Assembly: GCA_015179045.1 (NCBI GenBank)
Contig: WHUZ01000061.1
Coordinates: 1 to 64,000, forward strand
Origin: Kalaharituber pfeilii
Taxonomy: Eukaryota > Ascomycota > Pezizomycetes > Pezizales > Pezizaceae
Direction: 5' to 3'
DNA length: 64,000 nucleotides
The translations under genes were made by a program, and so were the position numbers. Position 1 is the first letter of the stretch. Every line of letters starts with the position of its first letter. Below, piece by piece: positions 1 to 11,169 of this stretch. Under the pieces are notes generated by a model. That model worked only from the letters and a program-made list of their open reading frames with translations, had not been told where the DNA came from and ran no database searches.

Positions 1-241
1 ATATGCCCATATGCTCAATGTCTTCAGGGCGGTCAATTGCCTCAATCTGGCAACCATCACAGTATGCTTGAGCTGCCCTGTTAGGATATTGCCGATATGG
101 GATAAGCCTCACGCTGGGACGCCGGGATCTAGTTAATGAATTTAGCTCATCAGGCCACGCGTTGGCCTGCCGCTCATTAGGCTGCTCAATTGGGCAACTC
201 ATTAGGCCGCACATTTGAGCTCATTGGGGCACTTGCGCCAT
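1..241. other. Non-coding edge sequence with short degenerate repeats
   Basis: No gene seen. From about 160 to 230 the motif gctcattaggc recurs in degenerate form, suggesting a decayed short tandem repeat. The last bases form the left TSD of the following micro-insertion. Confidence 0.4.
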
Positions 242-302
242 GCCCTGCCATGGCGAACAGCTGCAAGCGGGGTCACGTGAGATAAAAAAAAAAAAAAAAA
301 AA
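242..302 (+). mobile_element. Hairpin-B micro-retroposon
   Basis: About 43 bp matching the 3' end of LINE-B (46781-54306), followed by a run of about 18 A. It is flanked by a diverged duplication, gcacttgcgccat before and gcatttacgccat after, differing by C-to-T/G-to-A changes. The insert begins at the 5' base of the potential hairpin (ccctgc pairing with gcgggg). Confidence 0.8.
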
Positions 303-369
303 GCATTTACGCCATATCGGCGATGTGTCTCTTAAGTTGACACTATAAGAATTAACTAGTGTTGATCGG

Positions 370-785
370 CGGTTCTATGGGTCAAGGCTCATAGGGGCAT
401 TGCTGGGAACGAGGCAGCGGATGAGGCGGCAAGAGTGGGTACTGCATTGCAGCGCGCCCCAGAGGTTGTTACGGAAGCCGGTATGAGACAAAGAGAGAGG
501 GTAGGGGAGAGAAACCGGTTAGAATTGGCGTATAGACCACTAGAGAGATTGGGGCACCTGACAGGGAGGTTGGGGGGGCAAGGGTCTACGTGCTTGGAGG
601 TGGCAAATGGGGAAAGGGGATAGACCAAGAGTGTAGGTGGTACGGGAAGGAGGAGGAGAGAATGAGACATCTGCTAGGACAGTGCAGAGTGTGGCAGCGG
701 AGGTGGCCAGGGGGGAGGATCACGTGAGGAGACCACCAAGGGTCGAAGGGGAGGGGGGAGAAGACCGCTGATGGAGATACTCGGA
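370..785 (+). pseudogene. LINE ORF2 C-terminal fragment, copy 1 (satellite-tailed)
   Basis: Plus-strand remnant of the end of a Tad1/I-like LINE ORF2. Reading the frames together gives the last RNase H block (a KAHRGIAGNEAADEAARVGT-like stretch) and the C-terminal CCHC-like zinc region. The segment at 29631-30280, which ends in a normal family-A hairpin, is clearly related. Here the 3' UTR instead runs into a minisatellite. Frameshifts and 5' truncation make it non-functional. The 3' UTR is interrupted by the ORF1-only element at 806. Confidence 0.75.
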
Positions 786-1159
786 GATTGACTTTACATA
801 GCCAACCACCCCAGGACGAGCGTTTGGAAGCGACTCCGCAACCACGCCCTCCCCCCAGCGAAACCTACATAGATCGAAAGCTCTCAGTTCACTGAGTCTT
901 TTGATCTCATTTTTATCCTCCAAAACCACAACCCACAAGTTTCCCCCCGGGGTGAAACTCTGAGGAGATTTTCAGCTCACCACCGCAGTTGCCCCCCGTG
1001 CCAAGACCCAATAGGAAGACGCGAAACACAGCCTCTCCACCAATCAATGCCGCCGAAGGGCAGATACAGACTGGCCCCCCCACGGGGGAGCCCCCAAGCG
1101 CCCCCGAATACCAAACTGGTATCACCTAGACGAGGAGACAAAGGGAGCCTTCTTCAGGC

Positions 1160-1996
1160 ATGTCGCCTCATACTGGAAAGCAAAACATTGCTGAAGAGGA
1201 CGACCCGAAGAAAGGGTCATTCATCTGTTTCACTTTTACGGACGACCTAGACGACCCTGACTGTACATGGGGTCTGGCAACGCCACCGCCACCACCACAG
1301 ACACTGGGGCTCAGCCCCATCACGTGCGTACACACGGAGCCGGCGGAGCCCACATCAGAAGCCCTAGGCTTCAGCCCGATTCACACTGCGCTCGCGGAGG
1401 AGCCGTCCCCCCCTCCCGCAGCGATCCCCGCCGCCACTCCGAGGCCAACCGGGAACAGGAACAAGAAGCGCAAGGGCAAAATGCCATCCAGCCAAGACAC
1501 ATATGCCCTCAAGCGCCAGTTGAGCGATAAGGAGGCAGAGAAGATAGCCTCCGCACCCCCGGTGAACACCCCACAGACTAACGCAGGCAGCGTGCCTGCA
1601 ACTACCCCAAGACAGAGACCGCCGACCCCCACACCCAAGCCGACTCCCACCCCAGAGCCCACGCCTAAGAAAAAACCCCCCCACATCCCCAAAGCCAAAT
1701 CCCCACCTCCAACCACTCCCGATGCCAACACCCCAAAGACCGGCATCGTAGTCCACGGGATAGCCCTGAGGAAAGACCTCGGGAACGTCCGACGATGGAT
1801 GGAGGCAGCCAACCAGGACCTAGGAAAGATCACGGGGATTCGATGGCTGAGGAAGAAGACAACTTTGATAGAGGAGGGAAAAAAGACAAGCTCGGTGGTG
1901 GTGTACTTGGAGGAGGCATCGAAAGTAGACAGGGTGAGACTGGGAGGAAGATGGCTTCGAGCAGGACAATACGAATGGGATAGAGGACGGAGGTGA
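1160..1996 (+). CDS. LINE ORF1-like protein (278 aa)
   Basis: An intact frame inside the 1.35-kb element. The N-terminal two thirds (about residues 20-190) are low-complexity and rich in Pro, Thr and Lys, with runs such as PTPTPKPTPTPEP. The last 80 residues form a compact region beginning GIVVHGIALRKDL and ending GQYEWDRGRR. That style is typical of the RRM-like region and end of fungal LINE ORF1 proteins, which bind the element's RNA. There is no CCHC knuckle. I chose the first ATG of the open frame; an upstream start at 1047 is in another frame. The protein could package its own RNA, while reverse transcription would have to come from a full LINE in trans. The family assignment is inferred from style and context, not from a search. 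Confidence 0.65.
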   Translation: MSPHTGKQNIAEEDDPKKGSFICFTFTDDLDDPDCTWGLATPPPPPQTLGLSPITCVHTEPAEPTSEALGFSPIHTALAEEPSPPPAAIPAATPRPTGNRNKKRKGKMPSSQDTYALKRQLSDKEAEKIASAPPVNTPQTNAGSVPATTPRQRPPTPTPKPTPTPEPTPKKKPPHIPKAKSPPPTTPDANTPKTGIVVHGIALRKDLGNVRRWMEAANQDLGKITGIRWLRKKTTLIEEGKKTSSVVVYLEEASKVDRVRLGGRWLRAGQYEWDRGRR

Positions 1997-2102
1997 AGGA
2001 CACCCCATCCCGTATTGACAGTTCACCCGCATCATGTACGAGCAACGCGGGCACTACATGTACTTATCGGCTGTTTTTAGTTCCTTTTCGTTTTAATAGA
2101 CC

Positions 2103-2142
2103 CTCGCCATAGCCCATAGGGCGGCATGCGAGTATTGATATA
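2103..2142 (+). other. Family-A 3' terminal hairpin
   Basis: A potential stem ctcgc/gcgag encloses a gccc/gggc stem directly before gtattgatat and the poly(A). It is the reference copy of the short module that occurs alone in many micro-insertions of this window. Confidence 0.7.
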
Positions 2143-2227
2143 AAAAAAAAAAAAAAAACTTTACATAGCCAACAAGCAATTCCCTTCCCTTTCCTTTCCT
2201 CTTTTAGTTCACCATCTGCTACTTATA

Positions 2228-3420
2228 TAGAGGTGTAGAATAGGTAAATTGGTGGGAAAACGATCCGCCCGGAACGATATGGAGGTGTAGAATGACTGAA
2301 TAGGTGGGAAAATGTTCCGGCTGGAACGATATGGAGGTGTAGAATAGGTCTGAATAGGTGGGAAAACGTTCCGGCTGGAACGATATGGAGGTGTAGAATG
2401 ACTGAATAGGGGGGAAAACGTTCCGCCTGGAACGATATGGAGGTGTAGAATGACTGAATAGGTGGGAAAACGTTCCGGCTGGAACGATATGGAGGTGTAG
2501 AATGACTGAATAGGTGGGAAAACGTTCCGGCTGGAACGATATAGAGGTGTAGAATGACTGAATAGGTGGGAAAACGTTCCGGCTGGAACGATATAGAGGT
2601 GTAGAATGACTGAATAGGTGGGAAAACGTTCCGGCTGGAACGATATAGAGGTGTAGAATGACTGAATAGGTGGGAAAACGTTCCGGCTGGAACGATATGG
2701 AGGTGTAGAATGACTGAATAGGTGGGAAAACGTTCCGGCTGGAACGATATAGAGGTGTAGAATAGGTAAATAGGTGGGAAAACGTTCCGGCTGGAACGAT
2801 ATGGAGGTGTAGAATAGGTAAATAGGTGGGAAAACGTTCCGGCTGGAACGATATAGAGGTGTAGAATGACTGAATAGGTGGGAAAACGTTCCGGCTGGAA
2901 CGATATAGAGGTGTAGAATGACTGAATAGGTGGGAAAACGTTCCGGCTGGAACGATATAGAGGTGTAGAATGACTGAATAGGTGGGAAAACGTTCCGGCT
3001 GGAACGATATAGAGGTGTAGAATGACTGAATAGGTGGGAAAACGTTCCGCCTGGAACGATATAGAGGTGTAGAATAGGTAAATAGGTGGGAAAACGTTCC
3101 GCCTGGAACCATATGGAGGTGTAGAATAGGTAAATAGGTGGGAAAACGTTCCGCCTGGAACGATATGGAGCTGTAGAATGACTGAATAGGTGGGAAAACG
3201 TTCCGCCTGGAACGATAATGGAGGTGTAGAATGACTGAATAGGTGGGAAAACGTTCCGCCTGGAACGATATGGAGGTGTAGAATAGGTAAATAGGGGGGA
3301 AACATTCCGCCTGGAACGATAATGGAGGTGTAGAATGGGTAAATAGGTGGGAAAACGTTCCGCCTGGAACGATATGGCGGTGTAGAATAGGCAAATAGGT
3401 GGGAAAACGTTCCGTATGGA
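2228..3420 (+). repeat. 52-bp minisatellite, about 23 copies (array I-1)
   Basis: Tandem 52-bp units (core gaggtgtagaatgactg, then gtgggaaaacgttcc). Each carries the palindrome CGTTCC-N4-GGAACG with a variable centre (ggct, gcct). Long minus-strand open frames exist in all three phases only because the unit lacks stops and 52 is not a multiple of three. They are not genes. Confidence 0.9.
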
Positions 3421-3728
3421 ACGACTTGGAGGCATAACAATACCAAGGAATTCGTTCCATGCGGAACGGCTTGAAGGGATAATAATACCAAGAAATCTGT
3501 TCCATGTGGAATGACTTGGAAGGATAATAATACCAAGGAATTAAGAATACCAAGAAATCTGTTCCATGCGGAACGACTTGGAGGAATAATAATACCAAGA
3601 AATCTGTTCCATGCGGAACGACTTGGAAGGATAATAATACCAAGGAATCAAGAATACCAAGAAATCTGTTCCATATGGAACGACTTGGAGGTATAATAAT
3701 ACCAAGAAATCTGTTCCGTATGGAACGA
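3420..3728 (+). repeat. 45-62-bp minisatellite (array I-2)
   Basis: Units of the form ggaacgacttggagg, then ataataccaagaaatctgttcc, with or without an extra aaggaatcaagaatacc block. The palindrome arms GTTCC/GGAAC are shared with array I-1 but the spacer is unrelated. The array ends at a unique tail with aaggcattgtattgtaaata that is repeated after the second array. Confidence 0.85.
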
Positions 3729-3789
3729 TCAGGCATTGGTTCAAACCTGCATTGCCTCTAACCACAAGGCATTGTATTGTAAATAGGTT

Positions 3790-4390
3790 ATAAATACAAG
3801 TATCGCACAGAATATCGCAACCTGGGGGCATGGGTATAGCATGATTACGCATGCAGAGCGCCAAGGGAGAAGAAGCTGAGGGAGCTAGAGAAGTGGCAAT
3901 ATACGGTGGCATGAGGAATCATGCACGCACCCTGGGGGATAAGGCGAGATATGGTGGAGGGGCTGGCTAATTTGGAGTCTGTAGAGACATTTGTGAGGTG
4001 AGAGTCCACTTGGGTAGAGGCGGCGGCGCTGGCAGCGCATCCAAGAGATTGTTACAGAAGTCAGTATGAGACAAAGAGGAAGGAGAGAGAGGGTAGGGGA
4101 GAGAAACCGGTTAGAATTGGCGTATAGACTACTAGAGAGATTGGGGCACCTGAGAGGGAGGTTGGGTGGGCAAGGGTTTACGTGCTTGGAGGTGGCAAAT
4201 GGGGAAAGGGGATAGACCAGAGTGTAGGTGGTACGGGAAGGAGCAGGAGAGAATGAGACATCTGCTAGGACAGTACAGAGTGTGGCAGCGGAGGTGGCTG
4301 GGGGGAAGGATCACGTGAGGAGACCACCAAGGGTCGAAGGGAAGGGGGAGAAGACCGCTGATGGAGATACTCGGAGATTGACTTTACATA
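3790..4390 (+). pseudogene. LINE ORF2 C-terminal fragment, copy 2 (satellite-tailed)
   Basis: Starts directly after the 3' end of copy 1, giving a head-to-tail dimer. It covers the post-RT region (RELEKWQYTVA-like in shifted frames) and the C-terminal zinc region, with an apparent internal deletion near 4035. Stops and frameshifts are frequent. Its 3' UTR (4385-4450) is the uninterrupted version of the site that carries the ORF1-only element in copy 1. Confidence 0.7.
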
Positions 4391-4449
4391 GGCAACAAGC
4401 AATTCCCTTCCCTTTCCTTTCCTCTTTTAGTTCACCATCTGCTACTTAT

Positions 4450-5150
4450 ATAGAGGTGTAGAATAGGTAGATTGGTGGGAAAACGTTCCACCCGGAACGA
4501 TATGGAGGTGTAGAATAGGTGAATAAGTGGGAAAATGTTCCGCCTGGAACGATATAGAGGTGTAGAATGACTGAATAGGTGGGAAAACGTTCCGCCTGGA
4601 ACGATATAGAGGTGTAGAATGACTGAATAGGGGGGAAAACGTTCCGCCTGGAACGACATGGAGGTGTAGAATGACTGAATAGGTAGGAAAACGTTCCATC
4701 TGGAACGATTTAGAGGTGTAGAATGACTGAATAAGTAGGAAAACGTTCCATCCGGAACGATTTGGAGGTGTAGAATGACTGAATAGGTGGGAAAACGTTC
4801 CATCCGGAACGATTTGGAGGTGTAGAATGACTGAATAGGTAGGAAAACATTCCATCTGGAACGATTTAGAGGTGTAGAATGACTGAATAGGTGGGAAAAC
4901 GTTCCATCCGGAACGATTTAGAGGTGTAGAATGACTGAATAGGTGGGAAAACGTTCCATCCGGAAGGATTTAGAGGTGTAGAATAGGTAAATAGGTGGGA
5001 AAACGTTCTGCCTGAAACGATATGGAGGTGTAGAATGACTGAATAGGTAGGAAAACGTTCCGCCTGGAATGATATAGAGGTGTAACATGACTGAATAGGT
5101 GGGAAAACGTTCCATCCGGAACGATATAGAGGTGTAGAATAGGGTTCCGT
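4450..5150 (+). repeat. 52-bp minisatellite, about 13 copies (array II-1)
   Basis: Same unit as array I-1, with more palindrome centres (gcct, atct, atcc, accc) and a few point changes in the arms. Confidence 0.9.
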
Positions 5151-5537
5151 ATGGAACGACTTGGAGGTATAACAATACCAAGGAATTCGTTCCATGCGGA
5201 ACGACTTGGAGGGATAATAATACCAAGAAATCTGTTCCATACGGAACAACTTGGAGCGATAATAATACCAAGGAATCAAGAATACCAAGAAATCTGTTCC
5301 ATACGGAACGACTTGGAGGATAATAATACCAAGGAATCAAGAATACCAAGAAATCTATTCCATGCGGAACGACTTGGAGGATAATAATACCAAGGAATCA
5401 AGAATACTAAGAAATCTGTTCCATGCGGAACGACTTGGAGATATAATAATACCAAGGAATCAAGAATACCAACAAATCCATTCCATATGGAATGACTTGG
5501 AGGTATAATAATACTAAGAAATCTGTTCCGCATGGAA
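5150..5537 (+). repeat. 45-62-bp minisatellite (array II-2)
   Basis: Same unit family as array I-2. It is followed by the same tail as the first array (5540-5607), ending taaataggttataaata, where homology between the two composites stops. Confidence 0.85.
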
Positions 5538-5609
5538 CGATCAGGCATTGGTTCAAACCTGCATTGCCCTAACCCCAAGGCATTGTATTGTAAATAGGTT
5601 ATAAATAGT

Positions 5610-8290
5610 TGATAACGCAGTAGAATGTGGAAAGTTAACTCCAGTTGGCTTGCTAGCTATTGAGGCATTGTTCAGTGATAAAGCACTTCAGTGCATAGTA
5701 GTCAGTTAATATAATAAACTTAATTTCTAATAGCTCTATCCTCCATTTCTTATACAATCAAAGATTGCTAGTAGCTCCTTATTGTAGATAGAGTAGTTTT
5801 GTTTGGCAGAGGTCAGTATTTGGGAATAGTAATCACATATAGGAAAAGTCATAGTTTTATTACTAGCTCAAGATGCTGGCAAGTGCTTGGTTTGAGCAGT
5901 CAGTTTTTATAATCATAGGCAGGTATCGATTGAACTATCGCAGTATAGAGGTACTCATGAACTTGTCTTTAAGTTCCATAAAAGCAGCTTTCTGCTTTGC
6001 TCCCTAAGTAAAAGGTATATTTCTGGTCAAGGTAGTCAGTAGTCGAGTTATGGCAGAGTAAAATAAATCAGCAGTAGTAGTTGAGGATGAATCAGTGGTA
6101 GTAGTTTGCAAAGCCTAGAATGGCTTGCAGCTCTTTCTTCTTTATTACCTATAGCCAGTTGCAAATAGTAGAGTATTTAGCTAGGTCTATCTTAATTTTG
6201 AGGCCATTAATAAGGTAATCAAAAAATATAGTTTTATGTACATAGTACTCACACTTGGTTAGGTTGACTATAAGCCTATGTTTACTCAACTGATAATACT
6301 TTCTATTATCCTTTTATAGTCTCATTCAGTTTTACCTCTATAGATTAAGACTCTAAGTACTAAACAACTCTATCAATGCTAGTGAGAATCTCATCTATTA
6401 TTTGAAGGAAGTAGATGTATTAATAAGTTTGAATAGCATAACTGTATACTCGAATAGGCCTTTGAATGTGTTTGACCATCATCTTTTATTCATCGTTGCC
6501 TTGAGTCTTGTTGTAGAGTTCCAACATTATGGACAAAGGGTATTCACTCACAATGGTGACTTTACTTAGTACTCTATAGTCAACATATGGTCAGAGGAAC
6601 CTATCTTTTTTTTTGAAAAAAAAAAAAAAAATAGTGAAGTTGCTTTTTAACTTTGACCTTTGTATCTTTCCTATTGTTAGGTAAGTATTCGTCAATATAT
6701 CTCTTAAGGCCTTATCTTCTTCTCAAGTATATTAGACCATAGGGTGGCTTCATATTTATATTTTCAAAAAGGGATTTTATAATCCCAAGTCAAATAATAA
6801 TACAATATTACCCTCCTTAAGGATATCGTCAAGAAGAACAGAAACTAATTCAATACAAGTGCATTAAATATACTATACTTCAAAATACCATTAATACAAT
6901 TAATTGGAAAGCTATTAACTAGGATAAACTAATGATACATTCACCGATATTCATAACTTCAGTGTCAGAATCAGAAACAAATTCCAGATTTCCCAAAACA
7001 CTAATAGAATACATATAATCTAAAGTAGAAGAAATACATTTGAGAACTTAAATACTAGAGAATAAAAACAAAGTATTTACAAAAAATCATCACCTTGCTT
7101 GATCATTGCAGATCTTACTTATTACCTTAATCTCAACTTCTTACTTAGTCTACTAAAGAAACAATTAGTGTATAGTCCATACTAACTCTAATAGTCTTCT
7201 TAGTTTAGAATTTTACCTTACAACTGAGGAGGTTGCTATGATGGGAAGTCATACATACTGAGCAGAGTCCCCATATACTCTAAGTCAGATAGTTTAATGA
7301 TTCTAGTAGATCCATTGACGACCTGTGAGATGGCCAGAGTCTGTCTTCTTCTTCTTGAGCTATGATATCTATGATTCGGGAGAGTGGACTCATGCCTTTA
7401 GGACATTTTATGTTTTTTCCTATCCCTTATGGTTCTACTACCTCTTCTCTAACAGGCAATAACCCTATGGCTACTCTTGACATACTTAATATATCAGCTT
7501 CTGAATTATTTCTTTAGGTATGTTATCGCTCTTCTTATTTTTTGGAGGAGGCTGTATTCTTAGTGTACATAGAGCTGCTACTGGAGCTAATATTTGTCTT
7601 AGTGGTAGAGGAAGTAAAGTGCTTATTCCTAGGCTTTCTCAGGACATTAGTAATAAAAACTTCTATTAGTTCTAGTCACTTTGATACTTAAGGTGAATAG
7701 CTAGAAGGTTCTGAACATGCTAGTAGAAATATAGAAAATAAGAATAGGATCAGGGATCTTTACTATATCATTATACTTATACTTCATCGATTTCAATTAA
7801 AAAATTCTATGTTCTATCTTACTATATATGTCTGAATATTTTGAACTGTCTCAGCAATAGATGAGGAGTCCTAGAAGGCCATATACAGTAGGGTAAAAGC
7901 TGTAGCCTATGATACTAGAGGTTCTGATAGAAAAAGATGAGGGCAGAGTCCTTAAAGTGAGAGATGAATATATTAATACATTTATCAATGTCAATAATCC
8001 TTAAGCTCTTAATCCATTAATAGACTAGGAAGAGAAAGTTTGTCAAGCTCTTTTGCATCCTCATCAAACCTTTCTAGAAAGGGAATCTTCACTGGAGGAG
8101 AAATCTTCATAAGAGGAGGAATCTTCAAAGGAGAAGGAATCTTCATAAGAGGAGGAATTTTCACAAAAGAAGAAATCTTTGTAGAAGGAGGAATCTTTAT
8201 AGGAGGAGCCAAAAGAGCCCTATAACATCAACTGATAGAGGAGGAAAAGGAAGGCCCTATAGCAATATTTGATTTATAAGAAAAATAAGG
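5610..8290 (-). pseudogene. RIP-decayed Ty3/Gypsy pol-gag remnant
   Basis: On the minus strand, fragments of Gypsy reverse transcriptase can be read despite many stops. Around 6560-6640 there is an FFKKKD-like piece followed by PYVDYRVLSKVTI, and around 6130-6270 a piece with KCEYYVHKTIFFDYLINGL and then KKKELQAILG. Changes fit C-to-T/G-to-A decay (Pro/Arg codons lost, CAG/TGG to stops). The 8.0-8.2-kb end carries an 18-bp coding repeat that may be a gag tail. No LTRs or TSD were identified, so the ends are approximate. Confidence 0.6.
8088..8205. repeat. 18-bp tandem repeat, about 7 copies
   Basis: Imperfect 18-bp units ggaatcttcataagagga. Open on both strands (KIPPLM-type repeats on minus, GIFIRG-type on plus). 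Probably a low-complexity part of the decayed Gypsy coding region. Confidence 0.7.
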
Positions 8291-10392
8291 AGGTATAGAG
8301 TCTTATGCTTAATAAGAAATATAAGGCGAAGTATGAGTAGGAAGAGTACCCGCACTATCAGTACCCAGCAGAGGAGATCATTTAGGAGAGTTTTCTAAGG
8401 AAGTACTCTGGAACTGAGTTAGGCCCAGAAGGCTATGCTGGCTATTGTTATAGTTATGGTGTAGTCACCAGTTTAAATGATGACTACTATAGTATCTGTT
8501 CTTGCATACTTGCTAGTAGCTGAGCAATGTGAGTTATCATACTTTGCAGTTTTTGCTAGCTTTAAGAGAGAGGAGTAGATACATTATATTGAAACACTTT
8601 ACCAGAAGATCTATACACTTATAAGCTTAGGTGATATATATTCACTTGCTTATTATAGAGGTTGGCAGCATCTTTAGGAAGAGATCCTCAAAGGTGAGGA
8701 AGCTGCAGATAAGTTTTCTTGAGTCGACATTGTAGAAGCCAGGTAGTATGTAAAGGAGCAGTGTAATATTATAAGAATGAGAGGCTAGGCTCTAGTGAGT
8801 ACTAGAATGTACTAGATGTTATAGCTACAGAGGTATGTATTTGGCAGGCCAGAGTTACTATGGAGGCATATATGCTATGGGCCAAGATGGCCATGAAGGT
8901 ATATATACTATAGGCCGAAGAGGCTATAGAGGTATATATACTGTAAGCCAGAAAGACTACAAAGGTATATAATAGCAGACCAGAAGGGCAGCTATTTTGC
9001 ATAACGTATACAGTAGAGTGAAGTAATTCATAAGTATAATAAAGAAATGATAGGTTTCAGAAGTATAGAGAACTTAAAATACTACTTATGTCTTAATTCT
9101 TCAACTATACTATTACCTGTACTTAAATAGACTGAGCACATCATACATAACTAGGTAAGCCAATAAAGAAATAGCAATTTAATAATGCCAATAATTATAA
9201 TAAAGAAATATGCAACATAGTATAGATACTAGATAATAATATATACTAGGGCATATATGTATATTAGCTTTATAAACCGAGTATTAGGCCTAAAGACCTT
9301 ATAATTAATGGTGACATATACTTCTTTAGTACTACCCTATTTAAATACAAAGAATCCTCTGAGTCTGCTAAGCCTAACAGGTGATCAGTTTGGTCTAGTA
9401 GTACTAAACTTACTAAGGATTCAGGGTAAGTGTTCCTCTGCTCAGGTAAGTCTCAATTTAGCCATAACATATAAGTCTTAATACTATATTCTAAGCCACT
9501 TTTTCTAGTTAGAGTCTTTTTTTAATATATGTGTTATATTTTAATATCTATACTACTATTAGTTCTATTAACCTATAACTTAGATCTTTTACTACTACTA
9601 TTAGTATCTGCAAGTTTTTTGAATCAATCTTAAATCTTTTATCTTTAGCTAGTATTTGTATCACTTACAAGTACTTGTCAGTTTAACTTATTGGAAGTTG
9701 AGTATAAGTTAGGTTTTTTTCTAAAAAAAAAACCAACTTAGCTAACAAGTTAGTTTTTTCTATATTAAAAAACTTAAACCAATAATTTGAAGCAGATATA
9801 AGTTAAAAATTCTATATTTTACTATATAAATAATTTCTGTCCAAGTTAGTTTTTAGCTTTATTTTTAACTTGTCAGATAAGTTTTGCTTAAAAAAAAAAA
9901 TTGACTTATTAGAGCAAGTTAGTATCAGTTCAAAGTGAATACTTATACTAAAAAACTGACTTGTACTAACTTGGACTGATGTAAATACTATCTTTAGCAT
10001 CTACAATAAGTTTTACTCTATATGTCTTTATATCTCTTCTCAACTTTCTTATCAATTTATTTGAGATCTGCCATATGGTTTATATTTTCTTTAAATTTAG
10101 CATTTCTAAGTTAAGATAAAATAGAGCTAGGTTTTAGCTATATTTTAGAAATTTATATAGTATACTATACCAGTAGATATATAATTATTTTATACAGGGG
10201 CTGGAGCAGTATAAATACTCTTCCAGTTTCCTACTTTAGATAGATCTTCAGAGTTCTCAAGCTACAGTCTATAGAGGAGCCCTCTGGTAGACAAGACTCT
10301 GAAGCTATCTAAGTTAGATAGTTTTCTATTATAGATAGAGTACAATTCAAAGCAATCAGACTTACTACTCCTGCCTACTAATAAGTGAATAC
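8291..10392. other. AT-rich region without recognisable genes
   Basis: About 2.1 kb of AT-rich sequence with the composition of RIP-mutated transposon DNA. Between 9700 and 9980 there are several A/T-run-bounded short repeats of the motif aacttagctaacaagttag. I see no coding region. Confidence 0.5.
8831..8975. repeat. About 42-bp tandem repeat, 3-4 copies
   Basis: Units such as gaggtatatatactgtaggc followed by cagaaaggctat repeat with point differences. The short minus-strand frame over it is a by-product of the repeat. Confidence 0.65.
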
Positions 10393-11094
10393 TGTAAAGA
10401 ATGAATCAGGGCCGGGGTCGAGATACAGGGTAGGCAGCGGGTGCCAGGGACGCAGCTGGTGCCAGTGCCAGGGAGGCAGCCGGTACTAGTGCCAGGGAGG
10501 CAGCCAGTGCCAGCGCCAGGGAGGCAGCCGGTGCCAGTGCCAGGGAGGCAGCCGGTGCCAGTGCCAGGGAGGCAGCCGGTGCCAGTGCCAGGGAGGCACC
10601 GGGGTTCACGGCGGGTAGAGACAGTCGGCGCTATATGATGTAGAGAGAGATGTATGCAGAGTTACGTACAGCCTGAGGGTGGATACAAGTTGTTACGTGA
10701 GGAGCAGAGAGGGATATGGGGATGAGCCTCCTTTATGGAGAGCCCAGGAATCCTGGCAGAAGAACATTCTAGATACAGGAGAATCAAACGAGCTCAGAAA
10801 CTTGGCAGAAGAACAAACTAGCGCGCGGGAGAAACTTCGAGCTAATGCAGGAGAACATTCTGGACGAATCAGGAATGCAAGAGAATATGCAGGAACATAC
10901 GAGCAGCGACCGGGATGCAAGCGGCTGCTGTGCGTAAGGACTCAGGGCTGGCGGCGAGGGTCGGAGCTTTCCGGCACTGCCGCTACGCGGCGGCTCGGCA
11001 GGAGTTCGGGCTGTGGCAGGGTCTCGGGGCCTCGGGTCTCGCGTGTCACGTGCGGGAGGAGTATTTCGGCCGTGGTGGAGGTTGGTTCGTTACA
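10393..11094 (-). repeat. Gypsy-1a 3' LTR (left), 702 bp
   Basis: Aligns along its length with 17231-17910. It differs mainly by an expanded 24-bp repeat at 10439-10601 and by lacking the hairpin-B insertion. The polypurine tract lies just inside (agaagagaggctac on the minus strand). Confidence 0.8.
10439..10601. repeat. 24-bp GC-rich minisatellite, about 7 copies, inside LTR
   Basis: Units gccagtgccagggaggcagc plus four bases. The other LTR has about one unit (17275-17300), so the array expanded in one LTR only after insertion. The small open frames over it are repeat artefacts. Confidence 0.85.
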
Positions 11095-11169
11095 GTAGCC
11101 TCTCTTCTGAAGGGAGAGCTCCAGCGAACTTCAGGGTCGAGGTACCGGGATACTAGGTCTTCGTATGTG

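Larger units (their letters stand above)
806..2157 (+). mobile_element. ORF1-only LINE derivative (family A tail)
   Basis: A 1352-bp insertion bounded by a perfect 15-bp TSD (actttacatagccaa, 791-805 and 2158-2172). It consists of a 5' UTR of roughly 350 bp, one ORF1-type reading frame, about 100 bp of 3' UTR, the family-A hairpin and poly(A). No endonuclease, RT or RNase H coding is present. The paralogous LINE 3' UTR at 4385-4440 lacks the insertion and serves as the empty site. A decayed second copy lies at 46215-46561. The layout resembles mammalian HAL1 (half-L1) elements. Confidence 0.85.

Noticed and set aside
1364..1833. Minus-strand Gly-rich frames of 130-150 codons
   Set aside because: Antisense to the Pro-rich ORF1 at 1160-1996.
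2209..3736. Three long overlapping minus-strand frames (408, 437 and 505 codons)
   Set aside because: They arise because the 52-bp satellite unit has no stops on that strand and cycles through the three phases. No start context, domain or codon signal.
5003..5020. Compensatory change in a satellite palindrome (cgttctgcctgaaacg)
   Set aside because: The two changed bases do not pair with each other; it is better read as two independent transitions.
2228..5537. CRISPR-like array (regular palindromic repeats with spacers)
   Set aside because: The spacers are near-identical across units, the host is a eukaryote, and there are no cas genes. It is a minisatellite.
4432..5578. Minus-strand frames of 100-143 codons over the second satellite
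   Set aside because: Same satellite artefact.
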